Shown: positions 32,368 to 44,331, counted from the stretch's first letter. The stretch: 64,000 nt of DNA from Phytophthora colocasiae (GCA_018806915.1 JAGKQI010000027.1:1-64000), one strand, 5' to 3'. Numbers and translations: made by a program. Notes: generated by a model from the letters alone, not told the origin.

Positions 32368-35300
32368 CTACAGTTGCTGTACGTCCTTCTGGCTGCCAAT
32401 CCCGATCAAGTGCAACAGGGTCTTTAGCCGAACTTTGTCCAATGGTTTGGTGAAGAAGCCTGCTGGATTAACATTTCCTTTGATCTTGAGCAAATAGATG
32501 GCACCCTTTTCCACTTGCTCTCGCACGAAGTGCCAACGCAGCTCGATGTGCCTTGTGCGTCGACTATAAGTCGGATTTGTAGCCATTATGGGCGCTGCTT
32601 GATTGTCGATGCCCAGCTTTAATTCCACAGCTTTCTTCGGTAAAATCTCTTGTAGGATGTTGCTTTCTGCGATAGCCTCCATCGTTGCTTCACATGCTGC
32701 GATGTATTCCGCCTCTGCCGTCGGCAAGGCCACGATGCTTTGCTTTCTTGACATCCAGGAAACTGCGCCACCGGCAAGTATGAAAACGAATCCCGTTGTA
32801 CTCTTGCGAGATTCTTGGTCATTGGCTCAGTCGCTGTCACAATAACCGTTAAGCACGACGTCACCGTCGACATGTTCCGCTCTTTCGTAGGAAATTCCAT
32901 AGTCGACTGTTCATACCAGGTATCGAAGCACGCGCTTCAAGGTTCCGACGTGCTTCGTTGAGGGTTTTGCTCACGACAAATGCTAAATCCGGTCTGGTGC
33001 TAGTCGCCAGATACATCACCATTCCGATCGCCTCGCGATAGGGGAAACTGGTATCGTTTTCTCCATCATCATGAACAGGTACTAGTCGAGCGTTAGTTTC
33101 CATGGGATTTCCAACTGCGTGCGCACCATTGAACCCGAACTTCTGTAGTATCTCGCGTGCATACTTTTCTTGTCGGATAGTAATATGCGTACTTGTCTGA
33201 CTGACTTCAATTCCCAAGTACTGAGATAGAAGCCCCTGGTCCTTGATTCCATACACTTCGTTCAGATCGCTGAAGAGCTTCACCTTGAAGTCTTCATGGT
33301 TTGTTTCCACGAGAATATCATCGAGGTAAATAAGCACGTAGGCGATTGTATCATCTTCTAGTAGGAAATACAGGCATGGTTCAGTCAGCGATCTCTGGAA
33401 TCCGCGATTCAGCATCCACTGATTTAGCTCCGAATTCCATTCGCGTCCAGACTGTCTTAGTCCATACAGTGCTCGCATCACCATGTACACGTGGCCATCG
33501 ATATCACACGGAAAACCTGGTATAGATCTCACATATTGAGGAATGTTGAGCCACGCGTTCCGGTAAGCTGTGTTGATGTCTCCACCGAATACCAGCAAAT
33601 TCAACGCTGCGGCAAGTGCCAGTAACAGCCGAAACGAAGACATTCTCGCTACAGGAGAAAACGTTTCTTGGAAATCAATTCCAGGCCTCTGGTGGTTACT
33701 CAGCGCCACAGTCCGTCCTTTAAACCGGATAATGTACCCCTGGTGGTCGGACTTTAGCGCGTAGACCCACATTGTGTTAATGGCACGAGCATCCTTGGGC
33801 ATTTCCGAGCCAGGAATTTCTTTGAGGACTCCCTTGGTCTTGAGTGCTGCCATCCCTTCCAATTCGGCAAGTCTCCAGAAATCTGCAAACTTGGATCGCA
33901 TGGCTTCACGATGGTTGCGTGGGATCTTCACATCGCTTGCTCGAATAGGCTTGCCATTTACATCGAGAACTCGGTTTGTGTTCTGCAACGCGTTCACAAC
34001 GTAGTCGTCCAGGTAACCCGGTCGACGACGCTCGTGCGCTTCTCTGAGTCCAGTGCGGGTCCGTTTTGGTGTCGTTTCATCTGCTGCGCGCTCTACTCGC
34101 TCTTCTTCAGAGGGCGTTTCATCCCGGTGAATACGTTTAGTTGTGAGTGTTGGAGTTTCGCCCCCGGTTTCGGTTTCCGACTCCTTTTGACCATTGCTTG
34201 ACTCACCCAGATCACCGTTATACTCTTCCACCATGTCCTCCATGATACCGCAGTTTCTTTCACTTACCGGAGCAAATACACTGGCTACTGTGAATGTATC
34301 ATCCATTTTTGTGTTGAAGTCCTGGTCCTGATCGTTACCTGAGCATGGGTCATCTTGAACACTGTGAACTTCGGCAGCTTCACTGTAGATCTCTGCATCT
34401 TCTTGCTCACTCAGAACAGATCCGTGTGCTCCAACTACGGACTCGGTTTCAACTCCACCGGCATCAGCTAAACCAGCCAACATTTCACAGCATGTCTCCG
34501 TATACACTCTCTTGGTGCTAGATGGTGCATTGTCGTCCACTTCGCCAATACTTGATTCAACTCTTGCGCCTTCTTCGAGTTCACGGGTATTATCCAACAT
34601 CATGGTCTCGTTACTTACTGGAGGATCGAATACGCTTTCTCTGTGCATAGATTCATGTTCACCCTCACTTATAGCTGTGCCCATTTCTTCATCGTCACTT
34701 GTACTACAGATAACATTTCCAGAGATTCTTGTGAAAACTAGCGACTCCAGATCAGCTTCATTCAAATAAACAGTATGACGATCGCGATACATGACGTCCT
34801 CGGACACTCGCAAGTCAGGCACGAACTTTGCTGTGTGTTCAACGGGGAAATACACCTTGCATCCAACAACATCTTCGGCATAGCCCAGCACGAAACCCAG
34901 TTTGACGTTATCGTGATATTTGCGCCTCCCCGGTCCTACGAAGACGTGCACGTACGCCAACGACCCAAATGTCCTGAAATGATGAATGTCTGGTTTGCTC
35001 CCAAACATTTGTTGGAATGGGATAGCATTCGTGCCTTTGTTGTATACCCGGTTTATCACGTAGATAGCGTTTCGAAGGGCTTCAGGCCACAGTGAACGCG
35101 GGAAACTTGCGTGATGCATCATTGACTTGTCATTTCCACGATCGACTGGTGCGCGCGCTCACACAAGTTCAGCTGAGATCTTTACGGTCCCACTTTTACG
35201 TGCTCGATGCCTTTGCTCGCGTACAAGCTCGCTATCATCGAGTTTACGAACTCACCGCCTTTGTCCGTTAGAATTTGTCGAACAGGGTACTTGATCTCTG

Positions 35301-36515
35301 CTTCACTGTCAGTCTGGCTACGTCGAGCTTGACGTTCCGCCCAGGCCACGTACTCCTTGATGCGAGCGTTTACCTCCTCAGCCGTCTTGCTCTTTAGTAG
35401 GTGCATCGTGACGAACCTTGAGTGTCCGTCCATGATAATCAGGACCGCCTCGTAGCGAGCACCATTACCCTCACTTGGTATCAGTAGGTCTGCGTAGACA
35501 AGTTAATTCGGCACTCGCGTTTTGCGGTTGAGCTTCTTCCTGCGACGTGCTCGCTTCTGCTTGCCAACGTGACAGGCATCACATACCTGGTTCTGTTGTC
35601 TTTGGCTAAGCCTCATTCCTTTTACGAGTCCTTGATCAACCATGGTCTTCAGGTACTGAGGACATGTATGGCCTAGTCTCTCATGCCACGTTTTCAACGA
35701 AGCAACACTTTCAGCTGCAGTGAAGTTGCATATTGGTGGGTCTGAACGCTCCGCCTGCTCCTTTTACGCTGTAAACTCGGCATGAAGCCCCACGTTGAGT
35801 CATGCGGTGTAGCGATTGCCACCTCTTCGCCTCTTAGCACTACTCGAAAGTTCATTGTCGCATGCTCTTGTTTGAAAATAAAATCCTTGTTTAAGTGCAA
35901 GTCCAGGGGAAAACAACCCATACTCCGCGTCTGGGACGTAGCATACATCTTCGATGTGGAACACTTTCTCCACACCATCCACCCACGTTTTCACAGCAAC
36001 AGTTCCAACTCCGGCAATCTTGGATGCTAAGTTCGGTGTGACTCCGTGCACACTTTGGCTGGTTGTTGTATCTTCAGTGAAACTCGCGTACTGAGCGCGA
36101 TTTCCGGTCACATGGGCGTTGGACGCCGTATCAAAATACCACCAACCAACGGTACTGTCCTCGACAGCTTCGCACTCTTTTTCTGTCACATCCAGAACTT
36201 GACCACTTGAATCAACACCAAAAACCGTGTTGGGCTCCGCATCCAGCACGCCAGTCACCACCCCTTGTCCTGATACTCCGTCATGACGTGGGATCTTGGT
36301 GATCGCGTTTGTGCGTCGAAGCGTACAGAGACCTCGCTGTTTCTGCTTCTGGTCATTGTCCCCTGCACTGATGGCGTTCTGCTTCGACTTCTGTGGGTAG
36401 TTAGCTCTGATATGGTCTCCACTATCACACGCGTAACACTTCCTACCCTCCTTAAATCCTTTGGACCCAAGGGTAAGCTACTGCTGTTGCTGATTTTCGG
36501 ACTTTCCTTTAGCAC
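32368..36515 (-). CDS. Copia B polyprotein: protease, integrase, RT, RNase H (broken)
   Basis: In order on the minus strand: protease-like WYFDTASNAHVTGN (about 36160, DTA where DSG or DTG is usual); GAG-pre-integrase HERLGH...CDACHVGKQ (35697-35540); integrase MDGHSRF and LTDKGGEFVN (35433-35230). A frame change at about 35150 precedes the rest of integrase and a 700-codon open frame (35122-32861) with RT blocks RFKGRTVALSNHQ, DINTAYRNAWLN, ALYGLRQSGREW and IYLDDILV. RNase H follows after another break (32754-32368, ALPTAEAEYIAACEA, GIDNQAA). The RT catalytic YLDD is intact. At least four breaks. Confidence 0.85.
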
Positions 36516-36542
36516 CAGCTTTGTTTCCAGCGCTTTTCTGAC

Positions 36543-37220
36543 TCATATTCTGCCCCGTTCCAGTCCCGCGCTTACCGTGAAACTCAGCTGACGTGATGCT
36601 GCTGCTCGTATGAGTTCACGGACCTTGGTGGGCGTGTATACACTAGTATCGGCTCCATAGCGAACTGACGACTTCAAAGTCTCGAACTCCGCTAGCTCAG
36701 GCAGACCATGTCGACATCTTCGAGAGTGTACTGCATATTTCACCAGCTCAGTGCACACGTTGAACATATTACAGAGGTGTAGGTTGGCATCGCCATCAGG
36801 TAAAAGTTTTGTGTTCCACAACTCTGTCACTAGTCGACGGATTGTATGAACCTTGACTTTCTTGTTCACTTTGTTCTCGAACAGATCGCACAGGGCGTCC
36901 CACATATCCGATCCGACCTCCGCCGTCCGGATTTGGTGTAAGATCTCTGGTGGCACTGATGTACCGATCATCCTCAAGATCTTTGTCTGCTTCTTTTCAG
37001 AGTCAGCCTCAGTCTCTTCAGTGGAGAGCATTGACTTCGTCAGCTGTCGGTCTACGATTTTTAACAAGTCTTGTTCCTTGAACACTGTCCTCATGGCCCA
37101 CGTATACGTCTGCCTGTCCTTCCGATCCCAGTTGTTTGGGATGCCTTCTGACGTGTACTTCATCGGCTTGGACATCTTAGACTCGTTCCGTTGGGCGGGA
37201 AAGCCAGGGCTTGGGCTCAT
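36543..37220 (-). CDS. Copia B gag (capsid) region
   Basis: Open frame of about 225 residues starting just inside the primer site. It carries a UBN2-like copia gag core: NNWDRKDRQTYTWAM, MWDALCDLFENKVNKKVKV and HTIRRLVTELWNTKLLPDGD. It continues after a frame change into a knuckle at about 36440 reading CYACDSGDHIRANY, in which the fourth ligand, normally Cys, is Tyr. Confidence 0.8.
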   Translation of the reverse strand: MSPSPGFPAQRNESKMSKPMKYTSEGIPNNWDRKDRQTYTWAMRTVFKEQDLLKIVDRQLTKSMLSTEETEADSEKKQTKILRMIGTSVPPEILHQIRTAEVGSDMWDALCDLFENKVNKKVKVHTIRRLVTELWNTKLLPDGDANLHLCNMFNVCTELVKYAVHSRRCRHGLPELAEFETLKSSVRYGADTSVYTPTKVRELIRAAASRQLSFTVSAGLERGRI

Positions 37221-37225
37221 AACCC

Positions 37226-37558
37226 TGTTGGGAAATGAATCGGTTAGGCCAGTAGCTTGACTTGTGCACCTCGAAGGAAATGAAAGACTGATAGATTGAT
37301 TGTTAGCCTTGTTCCTCTCTGTTCTGCTAGCAACCTCAACGAGCTCAGCTCGTTCCTTCAGGTGCTACATGTACGGCCTGTGCTTCATTGTCTCCAGCGT
37401 TCTCACCCGTAGCTTCCCCAACGTCCCAGTTGCCGCTCCAGCTGGACACACTGCTGCTGGTTCCGCTGTTTGCTGGTCTTCTCGCCGCTGTCGCTGGTCC
37501 CTTTACCGCTAGCAACAGCTCCTTACTGTTTCAGGCCAGATCAATACGAATTCCAACA
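37226..37558 (-). repeat. Copia B 5' LTR (333 bp)
   Basis: Upstream LTR of the minus-strand element. Its right edge is only 160 bp before the start codon of the plus-strand SET gene, so promoter sequence of that gene is either within or next to this LTR. Confidence 0.92.
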
Positions 37559-37718
37559 CCATTACCCCGACGTTCAGTGGCTGACAGACGGTGGTGCTTT
37601 TTTAGCCAATTTTTATGATTGGTAAAATAAATTGTTTTCTAGCGATCGGATTGGTCAAAATAAATGCATGTCTCGGGTTTTGTGTTGCCCGGGTATTTTG
37701 TGTCGTAGGTCTTCAAGC

Positions 37719-38990
37719 ATGGACTCATTGAAGTGCTTCTTGCCAACAGGAAATCTCGAGAGGCGCTTCCTGCAGTGGCTGCAGGACAATGGGGCTGTGT
37801 TCCATAAGCTTCAGTGGCCAGTTGTGACGCCTAATGGTCTGCGAGGTGCCGTTGCAACTGAAGACATTGCCACCTTTGAGCCAATGGTTTGCATCCCCAA
37901 GAAACTGCTCATTTCTGAGGACTTGTGCTGGCAGGACCCTCTCTTGGGCCCCATTTTCAGAGATAACCGCGATGTTTTCACGCGTGACGACCCTGTGCTG
38001 GCGCTTTTCATCGTCCGTGAGCTTCTACTAGAACAAAACTCCTTCTACCACCCGTATTTGGCCATTCTACCCTATCCGGAGAGTGTGCAGGACTGGACAG
38101 TGGAAGAGCTACAAGAGCTGCAAGACGACCAACTTGTGGCTGCGGCAGAGCGACGTTCAACTGAGATTGACGTCTACTACAGCCGGGTGATCACTAGACT
38201 ACAGGAGAAGTACCCAGGACAGTTCCCACCGTCGCTCTACACCTTTGAGAGGTTCAAATTCGCGTGGAAAACCATCCAAGCACGGACTTTCGGGCGGAGA
38301 TTGCCGTGGACAGCGCTTGTGCCGTTCGCAGACTGCCTCAACCACGCTAACGTGGCCACCAAGTACGACTTCGATATGGACGACAATGGGCTCTTCCGTC
38401 TCTATCCGTCGGCTACTACGAGCTTTAGGAAAGGAGAAGAAGTCTTCAATTCGTACGGCCGTCGCTCCAACTTCCAACTGCTGCTCGACTACGGCTTTGC
38501 ACTGCCTGATAATGAATGGGACATCGTGGACATTGAGATCGCGAGGGATCGGACTGGCCCTCGGGGTAAGAAGCTGCGGTTCATGAAGCGTGTGATTCGC
38601 ATCGACCGCCAAAGTTCACTGGACGAGCTTTTCCCTCGGAGCTTCCTCTCAGCAATTGCAGACCCATTGGCGGATGATAGTGACGGGGAATTGTCTGAGC
38701 TCAGGGCACTACACGATGCTATGAAGTGGGTGCGAGATATCCTAACAGACGCGATAGCTGGGTGGGGGGCTGTTGAACAGGATGAACAGCTTTTGCAGCA
38801 GAGTGTGTCAGACAGGTTTAGTGCCGCTATCGTCTACAGAACTGGGAGGCGACAGATTGTCCTGGGGGTTCTTAAACAGATCGACAGCAAACTAGAGGCT
38901 GTCACAAGGGAACTAAAAGGCAGCACAGGGCTAGAAGATTACTACATCGTAGGTAAATTAGAGGCCCTTACCATTCAAAACAGCAACTGA
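37719..38990 (+). CDS. SET-domain protein lysine methyltransferase (RLSMT/SETD3 class)
   Basis: SAM-dependent methyltransferase, about 423 residues from the ATG at 37719 (MDSLKCFLPTGNLERRF). In-frame upstream codons are open to at least 37632, so a longer form is possible. A split SET domain is visible: GAVATEDIATFEPMVCIPKK near residues 40-65; an I-SET insertion with helical LQEKYPGQFPPSLYTFERFK; FADCLNHANVATKYDFD (the conserved NH) near 205-220; and FRKGEEVFNSYGRRSNFQLL followed by LDYGFALPDN. The C-terminal 150 residues match a Rubis-subs-bind type helical region. Single exon, intact. The preceding copia LTR ends 160 bp upstream, and the stop is 4 bp from the convergent C1/C2 gene's stop. 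Confidence 0.85.
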   Translation: MDSLKCFLPTGNLERRFLQWLQDNGAVFHKLQWPVVTPNGLRGAVATEDIATFEPMVCIPKKLLISEDLCWQDPLLGPIFRDNRDVFTRDDPVLALFIVRELLLEQNSFYHPYLAILPYPESVQDWTVEELQELQDDQLVAAAERRSTEIDVYYSRVITRLQEKYPGQFPPSLYTFERFKFAWKTIQARTFGRRLPWTALVPFADCLNHANVATKYDFDMDDNGLFRLYPSATTSFRKGEEVFNSYGRRSNFQLLLDYGFALPDNEWDIVDIEIARDRTGPRGKKLRFMKRVIRIDRQSSLDELFPRSFLSAIADPLADDSDGELSELRALHDAMKWVRDILTDAIAGWGAVEQDEQLLQQSVSDRFSAAIVYRTGRRQIVLGVLKQIDSKLEAVTRELKGSTGLEDYYIVGKLEALTIQNSN

Positions 38991-38994
38991 AGTT

Positions 38995-41900
38995 CTACAG
39001 TCTGCAGCTTGCACGAACTGCGTCCAAGAGCGAGTTTTTCTTGTCCAGTGACTCGAACGTGAACACACGCGTTTCTGTTATACACACAAGATCAGTCTTA
39101 GTACTTTTAGTGCTACAGCTCAGCATATTGCCGTCTACTTACCCTCGTCTCCGCTGCTATTTACTCCGGTAACGTCGAAGGCGAAGACCTTTTCATCGCT
39201 CTTGTCCGTCACGGCCTGTGGCTTGTCAAACTATTCACCACACAGGAGCTAGTAAGTACCCAAACACTTGAACCCCAACTCAATTGCAATACAAATCATA
39301 CCACAAACTGCAGGTACGGTTGAGATCCCTCTTCAGCGTCATCTTCGCTTCTCCAAAACAGAAAACGGTACGGACGATACACCACGAAGCAGTTCTACAG
39401 AAACACAACAGAAACACACAAATACAACGTGAGCAACTACAAAATATCCAGTCCCCGTGACGTAGCCTACCTTGACACTGCGATCTCCCTCAGCTTTCGA
39501 CGAAACGTTGCCAATCCAGAGCGCGTGATAGCGAAGACGAACGGCAATCTCTTCGTCTTCTTCCAGCTGCGTCTTGCGCTTTTCCATGTAAACCTTACGC
39601 TCTGGCTCATACAGCTCGATGAGATCCTGGTCGGTTGGCAGAGACGAAAGATAATTCCACAGGATCTTCCTCACACGTTTACTTGTTGGTGCGTCGTCCA
39701 CAAACACAGCGCCAAATTCCGTCAGTCCGAACGCAAGAATCGCCCAACGTCCGCGCACAACTGAGAAAATCAGCGCCATCATCGCTACCACAACAAAAGC
39801 AGTCGCCGTCTTCCAAGGGTGCGTCCAGTTCAGCAAGTTGTCGGCGCAAGCTAGGGCCCCACAGGCACGGCCGATTTCATTTTGCAACTGCCCGATCGTG
39901 TCTTTCACTTTCCAGAACGCGTCAAAGATATTTGCGCCGATAATCTTTGATTTCTCTTTCTCCACCATACTCTCGCACACAAACTCGGAGAAATTGCGGT
40001 CTACATGATTCACAGGTCGTTTCTTTCGAATTGCAACGGGCTGGGCAGCTCTCACTTCTTGTGTATCACACGCTTCAGTGTGCAGCAGCTTGCCACTTGA
40101 TGCTACCAATCTCTCCTCGGGAGCTTGAAGCTCAACACGAACCAGCAGATAATCACCCTCTGGCTTCTCGAGGCTTTCGAAAACGGGTTCGCTTGCATCA
40201 TCAGTCTCATCTGGCGTAGAAAACGAAGAAAGTGGAAGGAGTAGCTCGCTGGCGTTGCCACCTCGCTCAAGTAATCTCCGTAGGGGAAGCGTGGCGGTGG
40301 CAGCGATCAAATCTGGTGTCTCCTTCGCTTCTCCGCTCAAAGAAACACACAAATCGAACTGCAAAAGACCAGGAAATGACGACCACGGTACCAAATCATC
40401 ACGTCCAGAAAAGTTTTTGCGGATAGCTTGGGGGATCGGGAAGTAGTACGCGTGGTGATCGACGCCAAAATTTGGGGCAGCAACTGAGGACTGTGTCTTT
40501 TCACTCAAACTTCTCTGGTATTTGCCGCACGGATCGCAAGAACACGTTCGAGAGTCATGTCGCCAAGACACATTGAAATTTCGGAACGGGAGTGTCTTCC
40601 GGATCTTTGCAGCAGGGATCGTACCTGCATCTGGTAGAGAAGTTTTGCGCCAAATTGGTTTCCGGCTCTTCCCCACTACATTCGTCCAGGCGACAGTAGT
40701 CTCTTCGTAGCCGGAAGGTATCAGCACCATATCGCCGGGCTCGGACTGCTTGTCATTGGGGCGATACTTGATACGAACGTAGAAGCCAAGTTTCGACGAC
40801 GAAACGTCCTTCATACGCGATTGAGATTCTATGAGAAGGCTGTCAGTCTCGTTCGAAAGGTGAGCTTCGTGGACGGCAACGCGCAAATCTGCCAGTGGTC
40901 GGTATAGTTTCTGAGCCTCTTCCTGCTCACGCTCGTACTCCTCATAGCCAATCCAGCGCGCAACAAACGCTCCTTCCAGCCGAAGATGTAGTCGATACAG
41001 CATATAAACCAGGACCACTCCAAAGATATAAGATAAGGCGTACTCTGGGTCAGCGAAGACACAGCCGTACACAAAAGCAGTGAAGAACACGGCAGATTTC
41101 TTCTTGTTCTTCCACGAAATCACACTGGCGTACTCTGCATCAATCCCTTGAAAGAACTTGGCTGCTCGACCGAACCGCTCGATTGTAATCCGCAGTGATT
41201 CAACTGAAAACTCCTTGTCCTCGCGTTCCAGCAGAGACGAATCATTATCGACCCGTACGCGCAGCAGGTCTTCTTTATGTTCCACGTATTCCACGTCAAT
41301 AAGCACAAATCCAAGCTTCTCACCAGGTTGTAGCTTTGATCCTACCGGCGACGATAGTGTATAGTGATCTTTCTCATCCAATATTGGTAGAGCTTCCCAC
41401 GAATCATTGATTGCAGCTTGATTCGCCTCATTGTTCAGACTCAAATGGCGTAGTGGATCTCGTAAGCTCTTTAGCAGTGAGTTGGTGCGGATAAACTTGT
41501 CAGCTTCGCGCTGGAGAAGCTGGAAGAGCGAAACACTCAGTTGCGCAATACACTGATCCGAGTTGAAGTCAATCACATCGATACGGAAGGTCGAGGATTC
41601 GGGTGACGGACCTTAAAGCAGAGGTTCTCCATGTACATTGGGTCAGCACTCTTGAGTACCGGGCTGGTCTCGTGCACAATGCCGTCGAAGTTGAGTCGAC
41701 AGTACGTGTCGCCTTCAAAAATATTCTTCGCATGAAAACCGTCCCGACAGTGCTTTGTGCACAAGTGTAAACCACGGAAATTCACGTAGAGCTCCCCGCG
41801 GGACGTAGAACACCATCATTCACTACTCGGAAATTGCGGCCTCCGTGCTGTTTTTCCTCTTGTCCAGCACTTAGCAGCTCTTGAGCAACACATTCACACT

Positions 41901-43463
41901 GTACGGTCGCCTTCATCATGCAACCTTTGTGTACGTCAATCTCACACAGCTCACAGCGATAGCCCCAGATACTCTTCAATGCATTCATGATGGATCGATC
42001 ACCTAGAAGGAAGCACAAAAGTGTCAGTCAAAGAGAGAAGTATCGATGAGCAATAATTTAGACGTACACACTGCGCAAACCGGTATTGCCAGCCCGATGG
42101 ATTTGAGCTGATGAACGCGGAACTTGTGAGCATTTGTAGTGCTGATCTCCCCCTCTGTCGGCACAAATTTGATCGCGAGCATGATCTTGGGCTGTCCAGT
42201 ACTTTGAGTGAGTAGGGCTCGAGACGACAGCGTGAACCACCTCTTCGCTTCAACATTTGGGTATCGGAGCAAAGGGCTCATGTCCACCAATGTGCACGCA
42301 ACTTGGTCGTCAGCAAGGTAGTTGTAGGTATATACTTCAACCTCTAGCAATGGAATGGGTGTGATGGTGCTGTTGTACATGTGTGAGAACTGCATGGCGT
42401 TGTCGTGCGTGCTGCCCCACACCGGGTTGCGTCCACCATTCTCCACGTACTTCGTCTGCATGGGCTCCTTCCACGGAAGCAGCGACAGCTTGGCGTAGGG
42501 AGCTAGTTTCCCGATCAGCTGCGTCCCTGGTAATTCCATCGCTCGATGTACTGTCACGTGGAATGTTCCAGGTTTGTTCAGGCCCGACACGGGCGTCTTC
42601 GACATGGTCAGAACTCGTCGCGAGTTGAGATTTCTGGAGTGTTGAGCCAATACATCGGCTGTGAACTGCGCGCAGCCTTGATGTGTCACAATTCCGAGCT
42701 TCGTCCAGCGATACATGCTACCAGACGCGTCATCAGGCCACGAAACCTCGCACATATCACAGGCTCTAGGGGTATTTCCAGTGTCTCCTGTAATCTCCTC
42801 GATCTCGCCACTCTCAAAGATCGGGTCCAGCTCTGGGAATTGATCCAGTGGGTCTATTTCACTGGTCCTTGAGGTAGAGTGAGGACTTGTATGCTCGTCC
42901 AGCGTCTTCTGGAGCTTCTTTAGCGTCGGGTTTGTGACGTTGATCTTCTTGAGGCGGGACCTGCACAAGAGCAAGTCAGTCAATCAGTTCCTTCCAGCTG
43001 CAGAGAAAAGAACCTCACAGAGCTGCGCCGATGGGTGTCGTGGCCTTTGGGTGCATCATCTCCTCGGCCACGTCCTGGTCTCGCGTGGCGAACTTCAGCA
43101 GCAGCGCGTCCAGCTCTTCCGTCGAGCAGAGCCGCACCACATCTCGCTCTGAGATGAACTTGCCCATCGCCTCGTCCCGCGGCACTACGAGTCCAGTGGA
43201 TTCGTTCATGAAGTGCATCTCCTCATTCTCCAGCACGTGCGTTAGCTCCCATTCGGCCGCTGCAACTATGAGCGACTGCGTCTTTTTGCCCAACACGCGA
43301 CGCTTCTTCAGACCTTCGCACAGCCTACAAAACTCGAAGAAGTGAGAACCAACAGCTAGTGCTACTGCGCATCGATCTACAACTACGTAAAGAACTGCCT
43401 ACTGTACCAGAAGCCGACGGTGTCTGCGCCTTCGCTCTTCTTCCCCCGGAAACGCAGCTCCAT
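38995..43463 (-). CDS. Multi-exon C2 and C1 domain membrane protein (MCTP-like tail)
   Basis: Probable lipid/Ca2+-binding membrane protein. Exon 1 is 43463-43408 (MELRFRGKKSEGADTVGF), then 43324-43019 and 42960 down to an intron near 42050, then 42002 onwards. The C2 domain lies at about 42590-42240 (GTFHVTVHRAMELPGTQL, YVENGGRNPVWG, ADDQVACTLVDMS). A C1 zinc domain is assembled across the intron at 42050-42003 (HKFRVHQLKSIGLAIPVCAVC then GYRCELCEIDVHKGC). A large exon to 39471 has two hydrophobic stretches, the second (WKTATAFVVVAMMALIFSVV) like the C-terminal region of MCTPs. Three more exons follow (39394-39302, 39230-39143, 39074-38995), ending DAVRASCRL. One-base breaks at about 41800 and 41603 fall in C runs. 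Confidence 0.75.
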
Positions 43464-43575
43464 AGTCACAAAGAGAGGTCGGATTGGATTGTGTCCGTTG
43501 CGGTGTCACGCTGAAGCCCACAATGATCTCACTTAAGTACGTTTTTTAAATCTCACTTCAACTTGCCTTTGATTG
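43464..43575. promoter_or_regulatory. 112-bp divergent promoter
   Basis: Separates the C1/C2 gene (start 43463, minus) from the acidic nuclear-type gene (start 43576, plus). Contains GATTGGATTG (an inverted CCAAT) at about 43473 and TTTTTTAAATC at about 43543. Both could serve either gene. Confidence 0.5.
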
Positions 43576-44216
43576 ATGATGGCAGCCAGTGACAGTGACG
43601 TCGAGACGGTGTTGGGCGACGAGGATTCTCCCCTGTCTCCATGCGTTTGGACTGCACTTGAGAGGGGAAGAGGGCGAAATGTAGTGAAGGAGTTAGCTGA
43701 ACTGCCTGCATCTCAGCAAGGTACAAACAAGTAGAGGTTTTGATGTTCTTGACGAGTAACTAAAGGGACGTACAGACTCGGGAGAAGCTCCACCTCCCCC
43801 TCTAGGCGAACTGCTACTGTCCCCTGCATCCCAATTGAATGTACTCTCGCAAATCAGCGAGCTGGCAGACGCACAGTCTAGGCAGGATGCGCCACGGCGT
43901 CCGCGTGTTCAAACGCATGTGTGGGCCCCGTCTAAAGAGAAGGTGAAACGAAAAGGGGGCACACAGCCTAGTAACAACAAGCCGAAAGCGAAAAGGCAGA
44001 AGACGACCAAACAGAAACAACCAGCGGCATCACAGACGAAGAGACTGGCTGCGGACATGCTGGACTGGGAAACTTGCAGTGGTACGAATACACCGAAATC
44101 TTGGCTCTATTGATGCTAACGAGAGTTATCCTACTGCAGAAGGGGGTCTATTTAATAGTGAGGAGGAGGACCAGTGGGTCTACGAGGACATCTCAGACAG
44201 CGACTTTGACGCATGA
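43576..44216 (+). CDS. Small acidic/basic nuclear-type protein, three exons
   Basis: Unrecognised. Exons 43576-43720, 43776-44081 and 44140-44216; introns GTACAA...TACAG and GTACGA...TGCAG keep the frame. The protein (about 175 residues) starts MMAASDSDVETVLGDEDSPL and has a Pro-rich turn (APPPPLGELLLSP). A long basic central part (KEKVKRKGG, KPKAKRQKTTKQKQ) looks like a bipartite nuclear signal, and it ends in an acidic, aromatic tail (EEEDQWVYEDISDSDFDA). ATG at 43579 is an equally possible start. No domain known to me. Confidence 0.7.
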
Positions 44217-44331
44217 ATGTGCTCTAAAATACAATGGATCTGATTCCCAGAAAACATTTCCGATTGGTTCTTCCTCTCCATCTGATTCCAGAGAATCTCT
44301 ATGATTGGCTGGTTCTTTTCCCTAATGCATA

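Larger units (their letters stand above)
31995..37558 (-). mobile_element. Ty1/copia element B, complete with two LTRs
   Basis: A 5564-bp element on the minus strand. LTRs of 333 bp bound it, starting TGTTGG and ending CCAACA. Flanking 5-mers CAATT (31990-31994) and CCATT (37559-37563) differ by one base, so they are a probable target duplication. Next to the 5' LTR (37225 downward on the minus strand) lies GGGTTATGAGCCC, complementary to an initiator tRNA-Met anticodon stem-loop, the half-tRNA primer site of copia. GAGAAGGG before the 3' LTR is a likely polypurine tract. Confidence 0.93.
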
